Part shown: piece by piece, positions 25,513-41,290 of the stretch | How the letters are laid out: each line of letters opens with the position of its first letter | How positions within the stretch are numbered: the stretch's first letter is position 1 | Assembly (NCBI GenBank): GCA_035235625.1 | Contig: CP141143.1 | Location: forward strand, 6,988,501 to 7,052,500 | DNA from: Saururus chinensis | Taxonomy: Eukaryota; Streptophyta; Magnoliopsida; Piperales; Saururaceae | Direction: 5' to 3' | DNA: 64,000 nt | Notes under the pieces: model-generated | The model's database searches: none | Told to the model about the DNA's origin: nothing | Seen by the model: only the letters and a program-made list of their open reading frames with translations | Program-made: the position numbers and the translations under genes

Positions 25513-27839
25513 TGTAACACCCCGACCTGCACCACCTGACCCGGACCGGGGTTTAGATCGGAAAACACAATCGGAGTGTCAAAAATTAGCGCAAATATTA
25601 AAACCGACTGACCAGGAGCTGCAGACTCTGAGTGCGAGAGTCGTAATGTTCATCTGCGCACTACGGAGCTTTAATGTTCCATTATGCGTAGATTAAAATA
25701 AACCTAATTTTATAACTAATTTGGATCGGGCCAACGTTATTTTATCGTTGGTTGCCTACGTACATATTGGATACCATCTCTGACGTTATTCCAATACGAT
25801 CGGATCCGAACGTAGTTCTGCCTAACGGCTAATACATTCACCAAACATCAGAAAATCATATACGATAAAATACGTATACTTTATATCCGAATAATTCATT
25901 CGGAATCCGACGAAAATCTTATAACTCATCGGAGTCAAACGAAAGCCAATAAATCAGTAAAATACACTTCTCACATAGGTGAGAAGAACACTAATAAAAT
26001 ACACATCCCACTCTATCATAGAGCGGAGCAGAACACACTACAGATCATTTTAGATCATATCAGATCCTATCAAATCATATAAGATTTTATCCGACCATAC
26101 TGGTCATATCAGATCAGAGTATGTCAAGTCATAGCAGAGCATTTCAGATTACAACAAAATAAATCAAAGTAGATTAAATAGAAACATATCAGTATGTATC
26201 ACATCATAGCAAATAATATATCTTAATTAGTATATTACTAATTAAGATATGCATTTATATAAATCATATTAAACTAAAAGGTCAGAAAAGTGTACTTCCC
26301 TCCAATTCCAAAAATGACGATGTTCGGAATTGCTCATTTCCTCAGAGCATCTGCCCTTTCTGATTCGGAGATGGTGGCCAGGATCTCCTCTGACTTCGAA
26401 ACACTTTACCCTTCTTTCGCCTGCAAGTGACAGACATAACCTCCCCATGCCTCGAGATATTTTCCTTATATAGGGTTGCTAACTTGAGGAATGGACACTT
26501 TCATTGCGTAGATCACCCTCGAATTAGCTAGGAACGCCTCAAGAATGACTCGAATCGGACTTAAAATGAGTGAGAAACGAAGAACAGAAGTTTCTGAATA
26601 TGAGAGAGAATACAGAAACGTGGGAGAGTTTCTCCTCCTTTTCTCTGGATGCTGTGGATGCTATTTATAGAAAAACTGGATGGATGTGAGGATGACACGT
26701 GTCAAACCTATCCACTTTCATCATCAATCTTATCCGCTTTGTCAGCAATCCTATCCACTATCAATCTTATCCGCTTTGTCAGCAATCCTATCCACTATCA
26801 ATCTTATCCGCTTTGTCAGCAATCCTATCCACTATCAATCCTATCCGCTTTGTCGTCAGTCTTATCCACTGCATCGTCGATCCTATCCATAAAGATATTA
26901 TTTTATTCAAATAATATCTTAACTTCAAAACGCGATAACTTCCAACCTTGACGTTAGAATCACACGTTTTTTATACCGATGGACTCGTGTCAACGAGCCC
27001 TTCAAAATAAGACCAAAACATGGGTAGGTCATCCTGCACTTTCAAAGTGGGTCTCGCCCATATGACATTTTTTTCCGAGGTCGGAATCGTGCATTCTTAG
27101 TACCAATAGACTCGTATCGACGAGCCCTTTGAAACTAGACCACACATGGGTAGGTTATCCTGCACTTTTTGAGCAGGCCCCGCCCATGTGGCACATTTTT
27201 CGAGGTCGTAACTTTCGTTCCCAACCTCCGTTTCGTGTGTTCTTTGATTCGTTACACTCGTTACTTCGAGCTCTACCCGGATATGGGGATTTCACCTAAA
27301 ACCCCCTAACACTAGTCATAAATTACCAAATTACCTTTAACCCCCCAGGTTAAGCATAACCGCCACGCGACGCGCGCGGGATGCACAGGGAACACACTGA
27401 CGGCCGCGTTTGTGTGCCGTTTCCGTGGCGCGGCGGCTTGGCTCCATCTCTGGCTCGGCTCGGCTTGGTTTGCTGACATCAGCTATTTCGTCTTTTCTTA
27501 AATATTGTCAAAACGCGATAACTTTTTATCCCGAAGTCGGAATTGCACGATCTTGGTACCAATGGACTCGTATCAACGAGCCCTTCAAAACTAGACCCCA
27601 CATGGGTAGCTTATCTTGAACTTTTAAAGTGGGTCCCGCCCATGTCGCTCGCTTTTCGAGGTCGTAACTTTCGTTCCCAACCTCTGTTTTGAGTGTTCTT
27701 GGATGCGTTGTGCTCGTTACTTCGAGTTCTAACCAAATACGGAAGTTTCAACTCTTAAAACCCTTAAATAATTAACATATATTACATAATTACCCCTAAC
27801 CCTTTGAGGTTAAGCGTAATCGGAACACAGGGTACCACA
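25513..27839 (-). mobile_element. 2.3 kb solo LTR
   Basis: The left end TGTAACACCCCGACC and right end GGGTACCACA are LTR-type termini, flanked by a near-match 5-base duplication (gttac at 25508-25512, attac at 27840-27844). On the minus strand it starts TGTGGTACCCTGTGTTCCG and ends GGGGTGTTACA, the usual polarity for such LTRs. The 69-base element at 14845 shares both ends. A 200-base segment with ACTCGTATC(G/A)ACGAGCCC and ACATGGGTAG occurs three times (about 26970, 27100, 27560). No coding homology was found. It sits in the middle of the displaced VPS32/FAR1 sequence and is therefore younger than that rearrangement. Confidence 0.65.
26715..26887. repeat. 37-base minisatellite, about four copies
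   Basis: Units read TATCCACTATCAATCTTATC then CGCTTTGTCAGCAATCC. The first copies are almost identical and the last ones diverged. It produces open frames in three phases that are not genes. It lies inside the 2.3 kb solo LTR. Confidence 0.85.
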
Positions 27840-28109
27840 ATTACCATCTATAACACATACTTCATTTAAATTACACCTTGATTTCACGTACACACCCTAA
27901 CTTCTAGAGCATAAACACTTATATCTAGAAAGGTGAACTACTGATTTTAACTGAAAATCCAATTAAAACAGTTCCATAAAAAAGTACTAGATAATTATCG
28001 ATATCCAAGTAACTCAAAAATGTAAGCTAACGTCTATTCATTAAAGCTAGGGCACTACTTCCAACTGTGTTAACCTCGATAAACTAAAAAAAATCAATTG
28101 GTGATGCAA

Positions 28110-29215
28110 AGACAAAAATTCTACAATATAGATACTTAATATACCTCATTCAATTTGTTTAAAGTTGCTAAGGCATTTGTTTCTTGCTTAGGTTTACCAA
28201 AAATTCTCATTAACATGACTTCTCCCGCTTTTGCAAATGAAAGAATAGACTTTTACAATCAAAACTACAACCATAAGAATCAAAACCTCATACAATTTGC
28301 AATAAACACATCCGATTAATGAAATTTTACAGAAATTGATACATGTACATAACATACATATGATAAATGATTTACGATAAATCAATCTGATCGAGCAACT
28401 ATAGAGAGATTTTGGCATGATTTCGTTGAAGCCCAAAGCCAATCAACAGTCTGACCAATCTAGCGATAGGGATGGCTAGCGCTTGGCAAGGGTTGAGAAA
28501 AGGGGGAGACTTCTTGGAGGCTGCACCTGGGCTTCAAAAAACTATACCCATAATCTGTTAATTTTATGGGAAAGTTACTGTAAGACCGACTCAAGTCGTC
28601 CATATGTACCAAAAATCAATTTTAGCCATCCAACGACATTCGATGCTCCTAGATCATTGCAGCGGGTTGGATATGACTTAACTAGAGATTTTCCCATATA
28701 AATATTTGGGTGTGCATCGCACACAATATTGGAGGTGTATTGTACCACTCATGGCAGGAGTCATAAGTATTTATAACTTCTTGGTGTTATGATGTCTCAC
28801 AACTATGTTGATGAGTATTTTTCTAAATGGTGAAATACATAGCCAACATAGTGTGTGACACATTGAAAATTTTCTCCTTTCCCCGCCCACATTACTCACC
28901 CTCCATCGATCTTCATCACCTTGAAGAGGGAAGAAACAAGATCTCCTTTGTGCTTTGTCAACCATCACCACCTCTTGCTTCCTTGACATCACCGCTGCCT
29001 TGCTTCCCTGGCCATCACTGCCTCCTTGTGTTGTGGCTCATCCCCACCCCTTGCTTCCCATGCCATCCCTACCCTCAAGTATCCCTTCCATCAATCTTCG
29101 TTGCTTTGAGGAGGAAAGAAGCGTGATCTCCTCTGTGCTTTTTCGACCATCGCCACCTCCTTGCTTCCTTGACATTGCCTCCTCCTTGATGGCCATCACC
29201 ACCTCCTTGCGTCCT
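28110..29215 (-). pseudogene. Displaced copy of the VPS32 5' end (intron 1, exon 1, leader, promoter)
   Basis: The sequence follows VPS32 from about 11830 to 13085 in the same order and strand. Exon 1 is preserved as 24 codons beginning MLMRIFGKPKQETNALATLN, followed by the intron donor GTATAT. Next come the leader intron, the leader with GATCAACGGTCCGACC-like motifs, the AT-rich promoter and the pyrimidine-rich CTTGCTTCC stretch. No other VPS32 exon follows, so it is a truncated copy. If transcribed from its copied promoter it could give a short exon-1 RNA; that is speculation. It borders the FAR1-like relic at 29225. Confidence 0.85.
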
Positions 29216-29224
29216 TGTTGTCAA

Positions 29225-30745
29225 GGATTTCAAGGGTATTAAATGATTCTGATAGTATAAATCATGCGAATACCACTTCCCAAAATTGTAGGAACCATCT
29301 ATGCATCTTGCATAAGAACAATGTCGGCCACCAATGTTTGAGGGTTGTGAAATATTTTCAGTGCAAGGATTGTGTAGAAGGTGGTTTTTCCTTTAAGATG
29401 CATAAAAATGACAATGAGCAAGTGAGATTTCTATTTTGGGCTGACAATAGGTCAAGATAGGGCATATACGAAGTATGAAGATGTTGTGGTTTTTTATGTT
29501 ACTTACAGGACTAACTCATTTAAAATGTCATTTGAACCAATTGTAGATGTTAATCACCATTGTCAATCTACTCTTTTTGGTTCTGTTGTTTTGGCCAACA
29601 AGATAGAAGAGACATTTACATGGGTATTTAAATCATGGTTAGAGAGCATGTGAGAAAAGAAGCCACAGTTGAGGATTATTATGATTAAGACTTAGCAAGG
29701 AAAGAAGTGATCGCCAAAGTACTCCCAAATACTTGCCATAGATTTTGTTTGTGGCACATAGGGAAGATTACAATTGTTCATCTAAATCACTTTAAAGCCT
29801 ATTTTTTAGAGTTTAATTATGATTATTAGAAATGGGGGCGTAGTGACATGATTGAGGAATGTGAAAGACAAATGGGTGACATTAAGGGATAAATATGCTA
29901 TTAATCATAAGAGTTGGTTGGTAAAAATGTAGAATGATCAACACCATTGGATCGAAGTATACATCAAAGATGATTGTTTCTTTGTAGGAATGACTTCAAA
30001 TTGGAGGAGTGAAAGCATAAATGCATTTTTTGATGGTTTTATGAAGGGCCAAACTCCATTAAGTGAGTTTGTGCATCAATATGATAATGCACTTACTGCT
30101 AGAAGGGCAAGGGAATCCTCTAATGATTATAAAACTTTGCACACAAAGCCAATTTTATATATAGACCACTCAATAGAAGAACAAGATCGAAGACTATACA
30201 CAAAGAAAATGTTCCAACATTTCCAATATGAGTTCAAGTATAGTATGGGTTACAAATGTAGTAATATTAGATGTGAAGGAGATGTCATGTACTACGAGGT
30301 GAAGCAGGGTCTAGAGGGTGGAAGAAGTTGCACTATGGACTTTCCAAGTGAGACAGAGATTTTTGCCAATTGTAGTTGTAAAAAGTATGAGCAAAAGGCA
30401 TGCTATGTAGGCATATATTGCAAATATTTTTCCATGAACAACTAGATGCAATCCCAACTAAGTACATTTTGTTTTGTTGGACTACTAATGTTATATATAC
30501 GTCTATAGCAAGTTTGAATAATCAAAGTGGATCAACAGATAGCGCATCAAGAATGACACCATTTATGCTATATTCTATGCAATACCTCTTATTGAAGATT
30601 GGAGACTTAGGTTCAACTTCCCCATAGCTATGGAATCTAGCTATGCCTCCGCTCAAGAATGTCTTCGTTGAGCTAGGAAATAAGATGATGATGTCTTCTA
30701 CCATCTAATTGGGAGGCACAAATATCCATCAAAGTGATGCAACAG
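29225..30745 (+). pseudogene. FAR1-related gene relic, second copy
   Basis: Successive frames read FKMHKNDNEQVRFLFWADNR and DVVVFYVTYRTNSFKMSFEP, then HHCQSTLFGSVVLANKIEET, LPNTCHRFCLWHIGK, WRSESINAFFDGFMKGQTPL and IEEQDRRLYTKKMFQHFQYE. This is the order of the MULE-transposase core and C-terminal part of FAR1/FHY3 proteins. A SWIM zinc finger (CSCKKYEQ... then CRHIL in the next frame) is split by a frame change near 30400. There are also stops near 29458, 29660 and 29690 and others before 29990. The N-terminal DNA-binding zinc finger is not seen. The longest open piece is 29990-30445 (151 aa). A partial duplicate lies at 24880-25125. Confidence 0.8.
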
Positions 30746-30752
30746 TTGCAGG

Positions 30753-33695
30753 TTTATTATTGGGAGCACCCATTCTCTCCAACAAGGTTTGCAAGGGCCC
30801 CCAAATTTTAAGATCCAAGGGTGCTGAGAAGGATCAATGGGTATGGTCTTAGAAAGGAAATTTTGCCACAACCCTAGTTGAAGCTTTCAATTATTTTATG
30901 TTCCTTGTTCAACCTTTATCCTTTTTTGGGTTTAGTGTTCAAGCTTATGTCATATAATAAATGATAAATATATAAAAGATGTAATATGAAGCAAACAATA
31001 CAACCATTTTTTTTCTTTTTTAATTGATATGGATACTTAATATACCTCATTTTATTTGTCTAACGTCAATAAGGCATTTATTTTCTGCTTAGGTTTACTA
31101 AAAATTCTCATAAACATGACTTTTCACTTTTAATTTCTATCTTCTACAAACGGAAAAAGAGACTTTTATGATCAAAGCCTCATAAAATTTGCAATAAACA
31201 CATCTTATTAATGAAGTTTCACAGAAATTGATACAAGTACATAAACATACATTGGATAAAATAAAATTATTACAGCTTCAAATATTATTTATGACAAATT
31301 AATCCAATCAAGCAACTGTAGACAGATTCTGGCAGAACTTCGATGAAGCCCAAAGTCGATCATCCATCTGACTGATCTAGCAACCAGGATAGCTAGAACT
31401 TGCCAAAGGTTGGGAAAAAGTGGAAGGGGAGACTTTGTGGAAGATATGCTGGGTAGTGGAATATAGTTTTTTTATATTGAAAGTCGTTATTTGTACCCCT
31501 AATAAATTCCTAAGCCATTACACCCAAGATAATACATCTCATATTTATTGCTCAGGCCAGCTATTCTAACACCCAACAAGTTTGTTAGGGCCCCCAAATT
31601 CTGAGTTTCTTTTGGTAAGTTATAAAAAAATCTATTTAAATTTTATTATTGGGAGCACCCATGCTCTCCAACCAGGTTTTGCAGGGACCCCCGAATTTTA
31701 AGATAAAAGGGCACTGAGACGAATCAATGGACATGGTCATATAAAGGAAATTCTGTCACAACCCTGGTTAAAGTTTTTAATTCTTTCATCTTCCTTGTTC
31801 AACCTTTGTCATTTTTTTGGGTTTAGTGTTCAAACCTATGTCATATAATAAAATAATAAAAACATAAAAGATGCAATAAGAAGCCAACAATACAACCACT
31901 TTTTTCTTTTTTAATTGATAAAGATACTTAATATACCTCATTCAATTTGTCTAAAGTTGCCAAGGCATTTGTTTCTTATTTAGTTTTATCAAAAAAATTC
32001 ATAAACATGACTTCTCCCTTTTCATCGTTGGCTTCTACAAACGAAAGAAGAGACTTTTATGATTAAAACTATACCCATAAGAATCAAAACCTCAAATGAT
32101 TTGGAATAAACACATTCGATTAATGAAGTTTAATAGAAATTGATACCATACATAAACATACCTAAGAGCAAATAAAATTATTACAGCTTTGGATATGATT
32201 TACGACAAATCAATCCATTCAAGCAACCGTAGAGAGATTCTAGCAATTATTTGACGAAGCCCAAAACCTATCAATTGTCCAATTGATCTAGCAATCAGGA
32301 CAACTAGAGCTTGGGAAGGGTAGGGGAAAAGTCGAAGAGGAAGCTTTGTGAGGCTATGCAAATTGTAGGGTAGCAGAATAGAATTTTTTATATATTAAAA
32401 GTCACTATTTGTACCCCTAAGTCATTACTTCTATAACCTAGATAATATTGTAAATTCTGAGTTTCTTTTGGTAAGTTCTATACAAATTAAATTTTATTAT
32501 TAGGATCACCCATGCTTTCCAACCAGGTTTTGCAGCCCCCAAACTTTAAGAGCCAATGACACTGAGATGGATCAATAGGCATGGTCTTAGAAAAGAAATT
32601 TGCCACAACCCTATTGAAGCTTGCAGTTCCTTCATCTTCCTTGTCCAACCTTTGTCTATTTTTGGGTTTAGTGTTCAAGCCTATGTCAGATAATAAAATG
32701 ATAAAAACATAAAAGATGCAATAAGAAGCAAGCAATATGACCTCTTTTTTTCTTCTTTTTTAATTGTTATAGATACTTAATATACTACATTTGATTCGTC
32801 TAAAGTCGCTAAGGCATTTGTTTCTCGCTTAGGTTTACATGTTTACAAAAAATTCTAATAAACATGATTTCTCCCTTTTAATCCTTAGCTTGTACAAACG
32901 AAAGAAGAGACTTTTATGATCAAAACTATACCCATAAGAATCAAAACCTCATACAATTTCTAATAAACACATTCAATTAATGAAGTTTTAGAGAAATTGA
33001 TACAAGTACATAAACATACCTCGAAGAAAATTAAATTATTATAGCTTTGGATATGGTTTACGACAAATTGATCTGATCGAGCACCATAGAGAAATTCCGA
33101 TAAGTGTCTGACAAAGCTCAAAGCATATCAACCGTCTAACCAATCTAGCTATTGGAACAATTAGAGCTTGGAAAGGGTTGGGGAAAAGTGGAAGAGGAGA
33201 CTTTGTAGAGGCTATGTAGATTGCAGGGTAGCAGAATAGTTTTGTTTTTTATTATTGAAAGTCACTATTTGTACCCCTAATAAATTCTTAAGCCGTTACT
33301 CATATACTCCAAATAATATTTCTCATATTTACTGCTTAGGCCATCTATCCTAACACCGAAAAAGTTTGTCAGGGCCCCAAAATTTTGAGTTTAAAAATTT
33401 GTCTGAATTTTATTATTAAGAGCACCATGTTCTCCAACCAGGTTTTGTAAGGGTCCCCAAAATTTAAGATCCAAGGGTACTGAGATAGATCAATGAGCAT
33501 GGTCTTAGAAAGGAAATTTTGCCACAACCCTAGTTGAAGCTTTCAATTTCTTCACCTTCCTTATTGAACCTTTGTCCTTTTTTAGGTTTAGTATTTAAGC
33601 CTATGACATATAATAAAATAATAAAAATATAAAAGATGCAACAACAAGCAAACAATACAACCACTTTTTTTCCTTTTGAATTGATATTGATTTTA
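30753..33695. repeat. Tandem array of about 0.9 kb units carrying VPS32 exon 1 fragments
   Basis: Units start near 30753, 31641, 32491 and 33406; the last is partial. Each opens with TTATTATTGGGAGCACCCAT-like sequence, then AACCAGGTTTTGCAGGG. The first three then carry a minus-strand copy of VPS32 exon 1, leader intron and leader at about 31024-31450, 31917-32400 and 32768-33270. The exon copies keep CTAAGGCATTTGTTTCT-like sequence but have drifted: the first already has a stop (K-stop-NE at its end) and the third a small insertion. The first 300 bases of each unit do not match VPS32 or any family I know. Confidence 0.8.
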
Positions 33696-35825
33696 AAAAC
33701 CTCTCTCATACTACTTCAATTGCTTTTGTTAAGAATTTGGAGTCATCTCTAAGGAGAAGGCTTCTCACTTCTATTCATACGAACTTGGGTCATGGGACAG
33801 TGGACAACCCGTCATACATAGGGGAAAGATGAGTTTTTACATATAATAACACAAAGGAATAATTTTTTTTGTTCAAATAAGGTGCCCCTACAATTAAAGG
33901 ATATGACAAATGGGTGCTCTCATAAATTTGGGGCTCATGAAAATTGTCTAGGTGTCAGGATAGGCAACCTACTACTTATAGATTACATTTGTAAAGACCT
34001 AATAATAATCTCATTCTTACATAGTTTCCTATTTATTCCATATAAAAGACTTTAAAATTTCTACGATACCCATAATATATAATTATTTTCCTCCTTTGGT
34101 CTACCCATTCTTCCCTTCTTCTCTGGCATCAGCACTGCCACCACCAATTAGCTGCTTCAACTCTTCTTCTTCTTTGCCCTGCATCAACAGTAGGCCACAA
34201 AATGAGAATGGTTGTGGTCACAGTTGCAACCTTTTTTTGTTGTAATAGCTATGACCAACGCCTCATTTGGTCATGTTGGTCTAGTTTAGCTGGATGAAGG
34301 GCTCTTATGTGTTCCTTACGTTTGACACATTGTTAGTAGGGAGTATATAAACCCCACACATTTAAAAAAAAAATTTATTAAATTACATGATTTTTTAAGT
34401 ATCATGTGGAGCACATTTTTTAATGCCTTAAAACTACCACATAGGCATTGATTCTTTAAATTTATTATTTTGATACTTTAAATTTAAAGCATATGTTGAA
34501 AATGCACTAACATGTTAATTTCAACGCCCATAGTATTTGGCTTTCCATTTTGCTAAAATCCTTCGTGTTGTAGATACTTAAGTACCAAAACAAAAAAGAT
34601 AATAATTTCTCTACACTACTTTTAATCCAATAAAATTTTACACTAAATTTTGATGGGCGAGTTTAAAGGGTCCTCTTATTGCCACATGAGAGGCATTTTT
34701 TTTGTTTAATGAAAACTTAATATTTTGTTAGACATAAAAGTGGTTTAGGGTCATAAGCAGTTGAAAGGAACAAAAAAATTAGTGAGCGACCAAAATCCTA
34801 ACATTGGTATTATTCTCACCTTTAATAATAGGAAATGCTCGGTGGATGTTGGAAAGCTCAAAGGCTTAGAGCAGTCCTCTCAGCACTCTCGTTCAAAAAA
34901 GGCGGGGGCAATGCAAAAGGACATAAAGTGGATTGCTATTATTTTCTTTAGAGTTTTTTCTATATTGCATTGCCGAAGATTACAAATTTCTATATTTCTT
35001 TGATTTTAAACACATATGCTATTAAACTTGGAATAACACGATATAAGTTAATTTTTGGATAAAAATACCCTTGACTAGGGTTAGGGTTTTATATTATGTA
35101 AAACCCGTACGAAGTCGCATTCACAGGCAAACAACTTCACAAACCGACGATTCCTCTGTGAGAAGACTTTGTTCCGATTTTCGACCCATCTCACTATCGA
35201 TTTTGTCATTTGGGGTAGTGAACAACTTTCACGTAGCATGAGGGGAGATTTTTTGACCCATTCGACCAGTGATTGCGAAAAACTCCAATCGGTTTTTTGA
35301 AGATTAGGTTTTTTTTGGTTTCCGAAAGGAGATTTCCAAAAAATACTTTGGTGTTAGTTCCGTTTCATCTTTTTTTTGCAAGGTGATTTTGAAACTTTAC
35401 ACCCCAAAGCAAGTCTCGATCGGTAGCAAGGTTTCGTCTGATGAGATCCCGATAAAGGAGTGAATTTTGGAAAAAATCAATAGCTGATCGAGGGGTTAAT
35501 CCGGCTTGTATCAGTTTTGTGGTAAGGCCTATCCTAAAATCTACATTGTATATATTGTATGCATAATTTTTGATTTTTTATGTATTAGAACAATGAAGTA
35601 GGTAGTCGAAGTAGCTTATCGTGTTTCCAAGAATACGATAAGTCATATATCGTGTGTTTGCTAAGATGCTAACAACACGATATTCAACATGTTGTGATAT
35701 CGTGTATGAGATGTCCTCTTATCGCGTATCCAATAACACGATATATCTACTTAGCGTATATAAGGAAGTTAGTTACATAATGTGAATCAACACGACTATT
35801 GATTATGGTCACGACCCATTGTTGA
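33696..35825. other. Accessory spacer, no gene recognised
   Basis: AT-rich sequence without a convincing protein frame; the 80-residue frame at 34761-35003 matches nothing I know. From 35590 onward short motifs such as CGATA(A/T) and ATCGTGT with inverted versions (TATCGTG / CACGATA) recur and continue on the other side of the MULE relic. Confidence 0.45.
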
Positions 35826-35834
35826 TATACATAT

Positions 35835-36534
35835 ATTTATCCAATATTATAGATGTAAAGTTAGAGTAATACAACAAATAGCAGAGTCATTGAATGCATC
35901 AGAAGATAAGAAGAAGAGAATTTACTGGATTGGTGACAGTCACATGATCTCTTATATTTAAAGCCCTTATGTACTAGTTACAAGAATTATTGGAGCACTT
36001 TGCGGCATATATATTCCTATTTTCATCTACAACACGGTATGTGAAATTCGCTTTTATTATTAAGTTGATCAAGACCCTCTTGAAATGCAACAGGCTAAGA
36101 AAATGTATGCCCAATTCGAAGAGCTTCTGGTAATCACTTGCTTGTAAACTGCCTGTCATTAGCCAGCCTTCACTGATATTCGGTTCCAACATGTTTAAAT
36201 CATCAACTACGTTAGTGTTACTGGGGACCTCACTGTTTCCGATTTCTTTGTGGTCATATATACTTTCCCTATCAATTATATCATTATCGTACCATTGATC
36301 ATCACCCCACATTTCTTCAAATTCTTCACCTTCTTCAATATTGTAATTATAAGGGTTATATGGAAGTTCATAGTTATCAAATGAAGTCCTTGTCACACCC
36401 ATCGTTAGCAACAATTCCTCTAATTCATTTTGATTTACTTCTATCCCAGGTTCTGTAGTAATTGGATTTGTGAAAAAAGATTGACACAGATTTATTGAGG
36501 AAAAATTTCCCAGTTCTTCCAACCTGTACCACAC
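35835..36534 (-). pseudogene. Relic of a MULE (MuDR-type) transposase, N-terminal part
   Basis: A 186-residue open frame begins MWYRLEELGNF, has an acidic stretch (EEGEEFEEMWGDDQWYDND), then FELGIHF..., NFTYRVVDENRNIYAAKCSN. The last part matches the region of MuDR-type transposases where a target-length helix is followed by (D/N)YRVVES...YxxKC. Beyond a stop the similarity seems to continue (NWYIRALNIRDH, compare the CPWxIRAS motif of the family). The catalytic DDE domain is absent. It may represent an exon of a decayed MULE. The motif match is partial, so confidence is moderate. Confidence 0.55.
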
Positions 36535-36540
36535 ATTATC

Positions 36541-37656
36541 ATGTTAAAAAAATGTGACATCACTTGATATCGTGTATTCGGTTACACGCTTATAATTCAA
36601 AACGTATTACCAAAACCACGATATGAATGCATGTCGTGTTATTATATTTACACTGAAAATTATAATTGATATATTGCATGTGTATGTCGTAAAATTACTA
36701 ATGCGATATGTTATAAATTGTGTTTCTTTCTTTACATGATATGATTTGAACTTAACACAATATGGTCAATATCATATGCTCGATTACACGATAAAGTACA
36801 ATCTCGTGTAATCTAAAGATTCATTGTTATTTAACAGTTTTAAATGTGAATTGTGTTTCATTGACTCTGGTTTAAAATCCGACATTAGAGCTGAGCTGAG
36901 CCATTAGGACCGGTGATTTAGCTCTATTGACTGTTTGGTTCTTTTCTACGGACGTTGATCTATCACCGTTGTCAGGCTCTTTCATCTCGGCATACAATAA
37001 TAATATATCCTTATTTGACTTCTTATGAATAGAGAATATTGATTGCGGGTCTTCATCATCTTATAATTCATATATCATGGATGATTATGAAAATAAAATT
37101 AAATATTTCAAAGTAATATTACCAATAATGACAAGTCATGTTTTGACTTGAACCACCAGCTTGCCAAATCTCACCGACGAATCAATGTTGATTAACCATA
37201 CTTTTCTACCTATATACATATTAATATTGCTTATCTCTTCGTTATAATATATACAAATACTGATTATTTCTATAATCGGTGTAAAAAGGTGATCCAAATC
37301 TACAAAATCTAGCTTTTGGAGACCTCAAATAACTTTTGAGGTGTCAAAAAATATTTTTTTTATGGATAAAGAATGTCGTCATGGAGTACCAAAACGGCAT
37401 AACGCTATTTTGTTTATTATAAATAGTAAAAACCTAGCTAAATGGTATTAATATTTAAAATCTAAGAAATATGACGTGGATGGAAGCTCATTTACCTTTC
37501 TGACTCCGTGCCAATTACGCGCAATTCAAAATTCGAACTCCCCCAACAAACCCACCCACCCCTCCCTCAGCAACATACGTGTATTCATTCCCTCGGGAGG
37601 CTAAGCCCAATCCCGGCCATTAGAGCCCCCCCACCGCGAGCTCGCCATTCCCAGCA
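36541..37656. other. Upstream region of the Tubby-like gene
   Basis: The first 350 bases repeat the TATCGTGT/ACACGATA motifs found on the other side of the MULE relic. The rest is promoter and leader; the 150 bases before the start codon are C-rich. No clear TATA box can be assigned. Confidence 0.4.

Positions 37657-41290
<3,634 letters not shown>

Noticed and set aside
26649-26951. Three open frames rich in SYPLCQQ
   Set aside because: They read the 37-base minisatellite in three phases.
28194-28442. 82-residue hydrophobic frame on the minus strand
   Set aside because: It runs through the copied VPS32 leader and leader intron in the wrong frame relative to exon 1.
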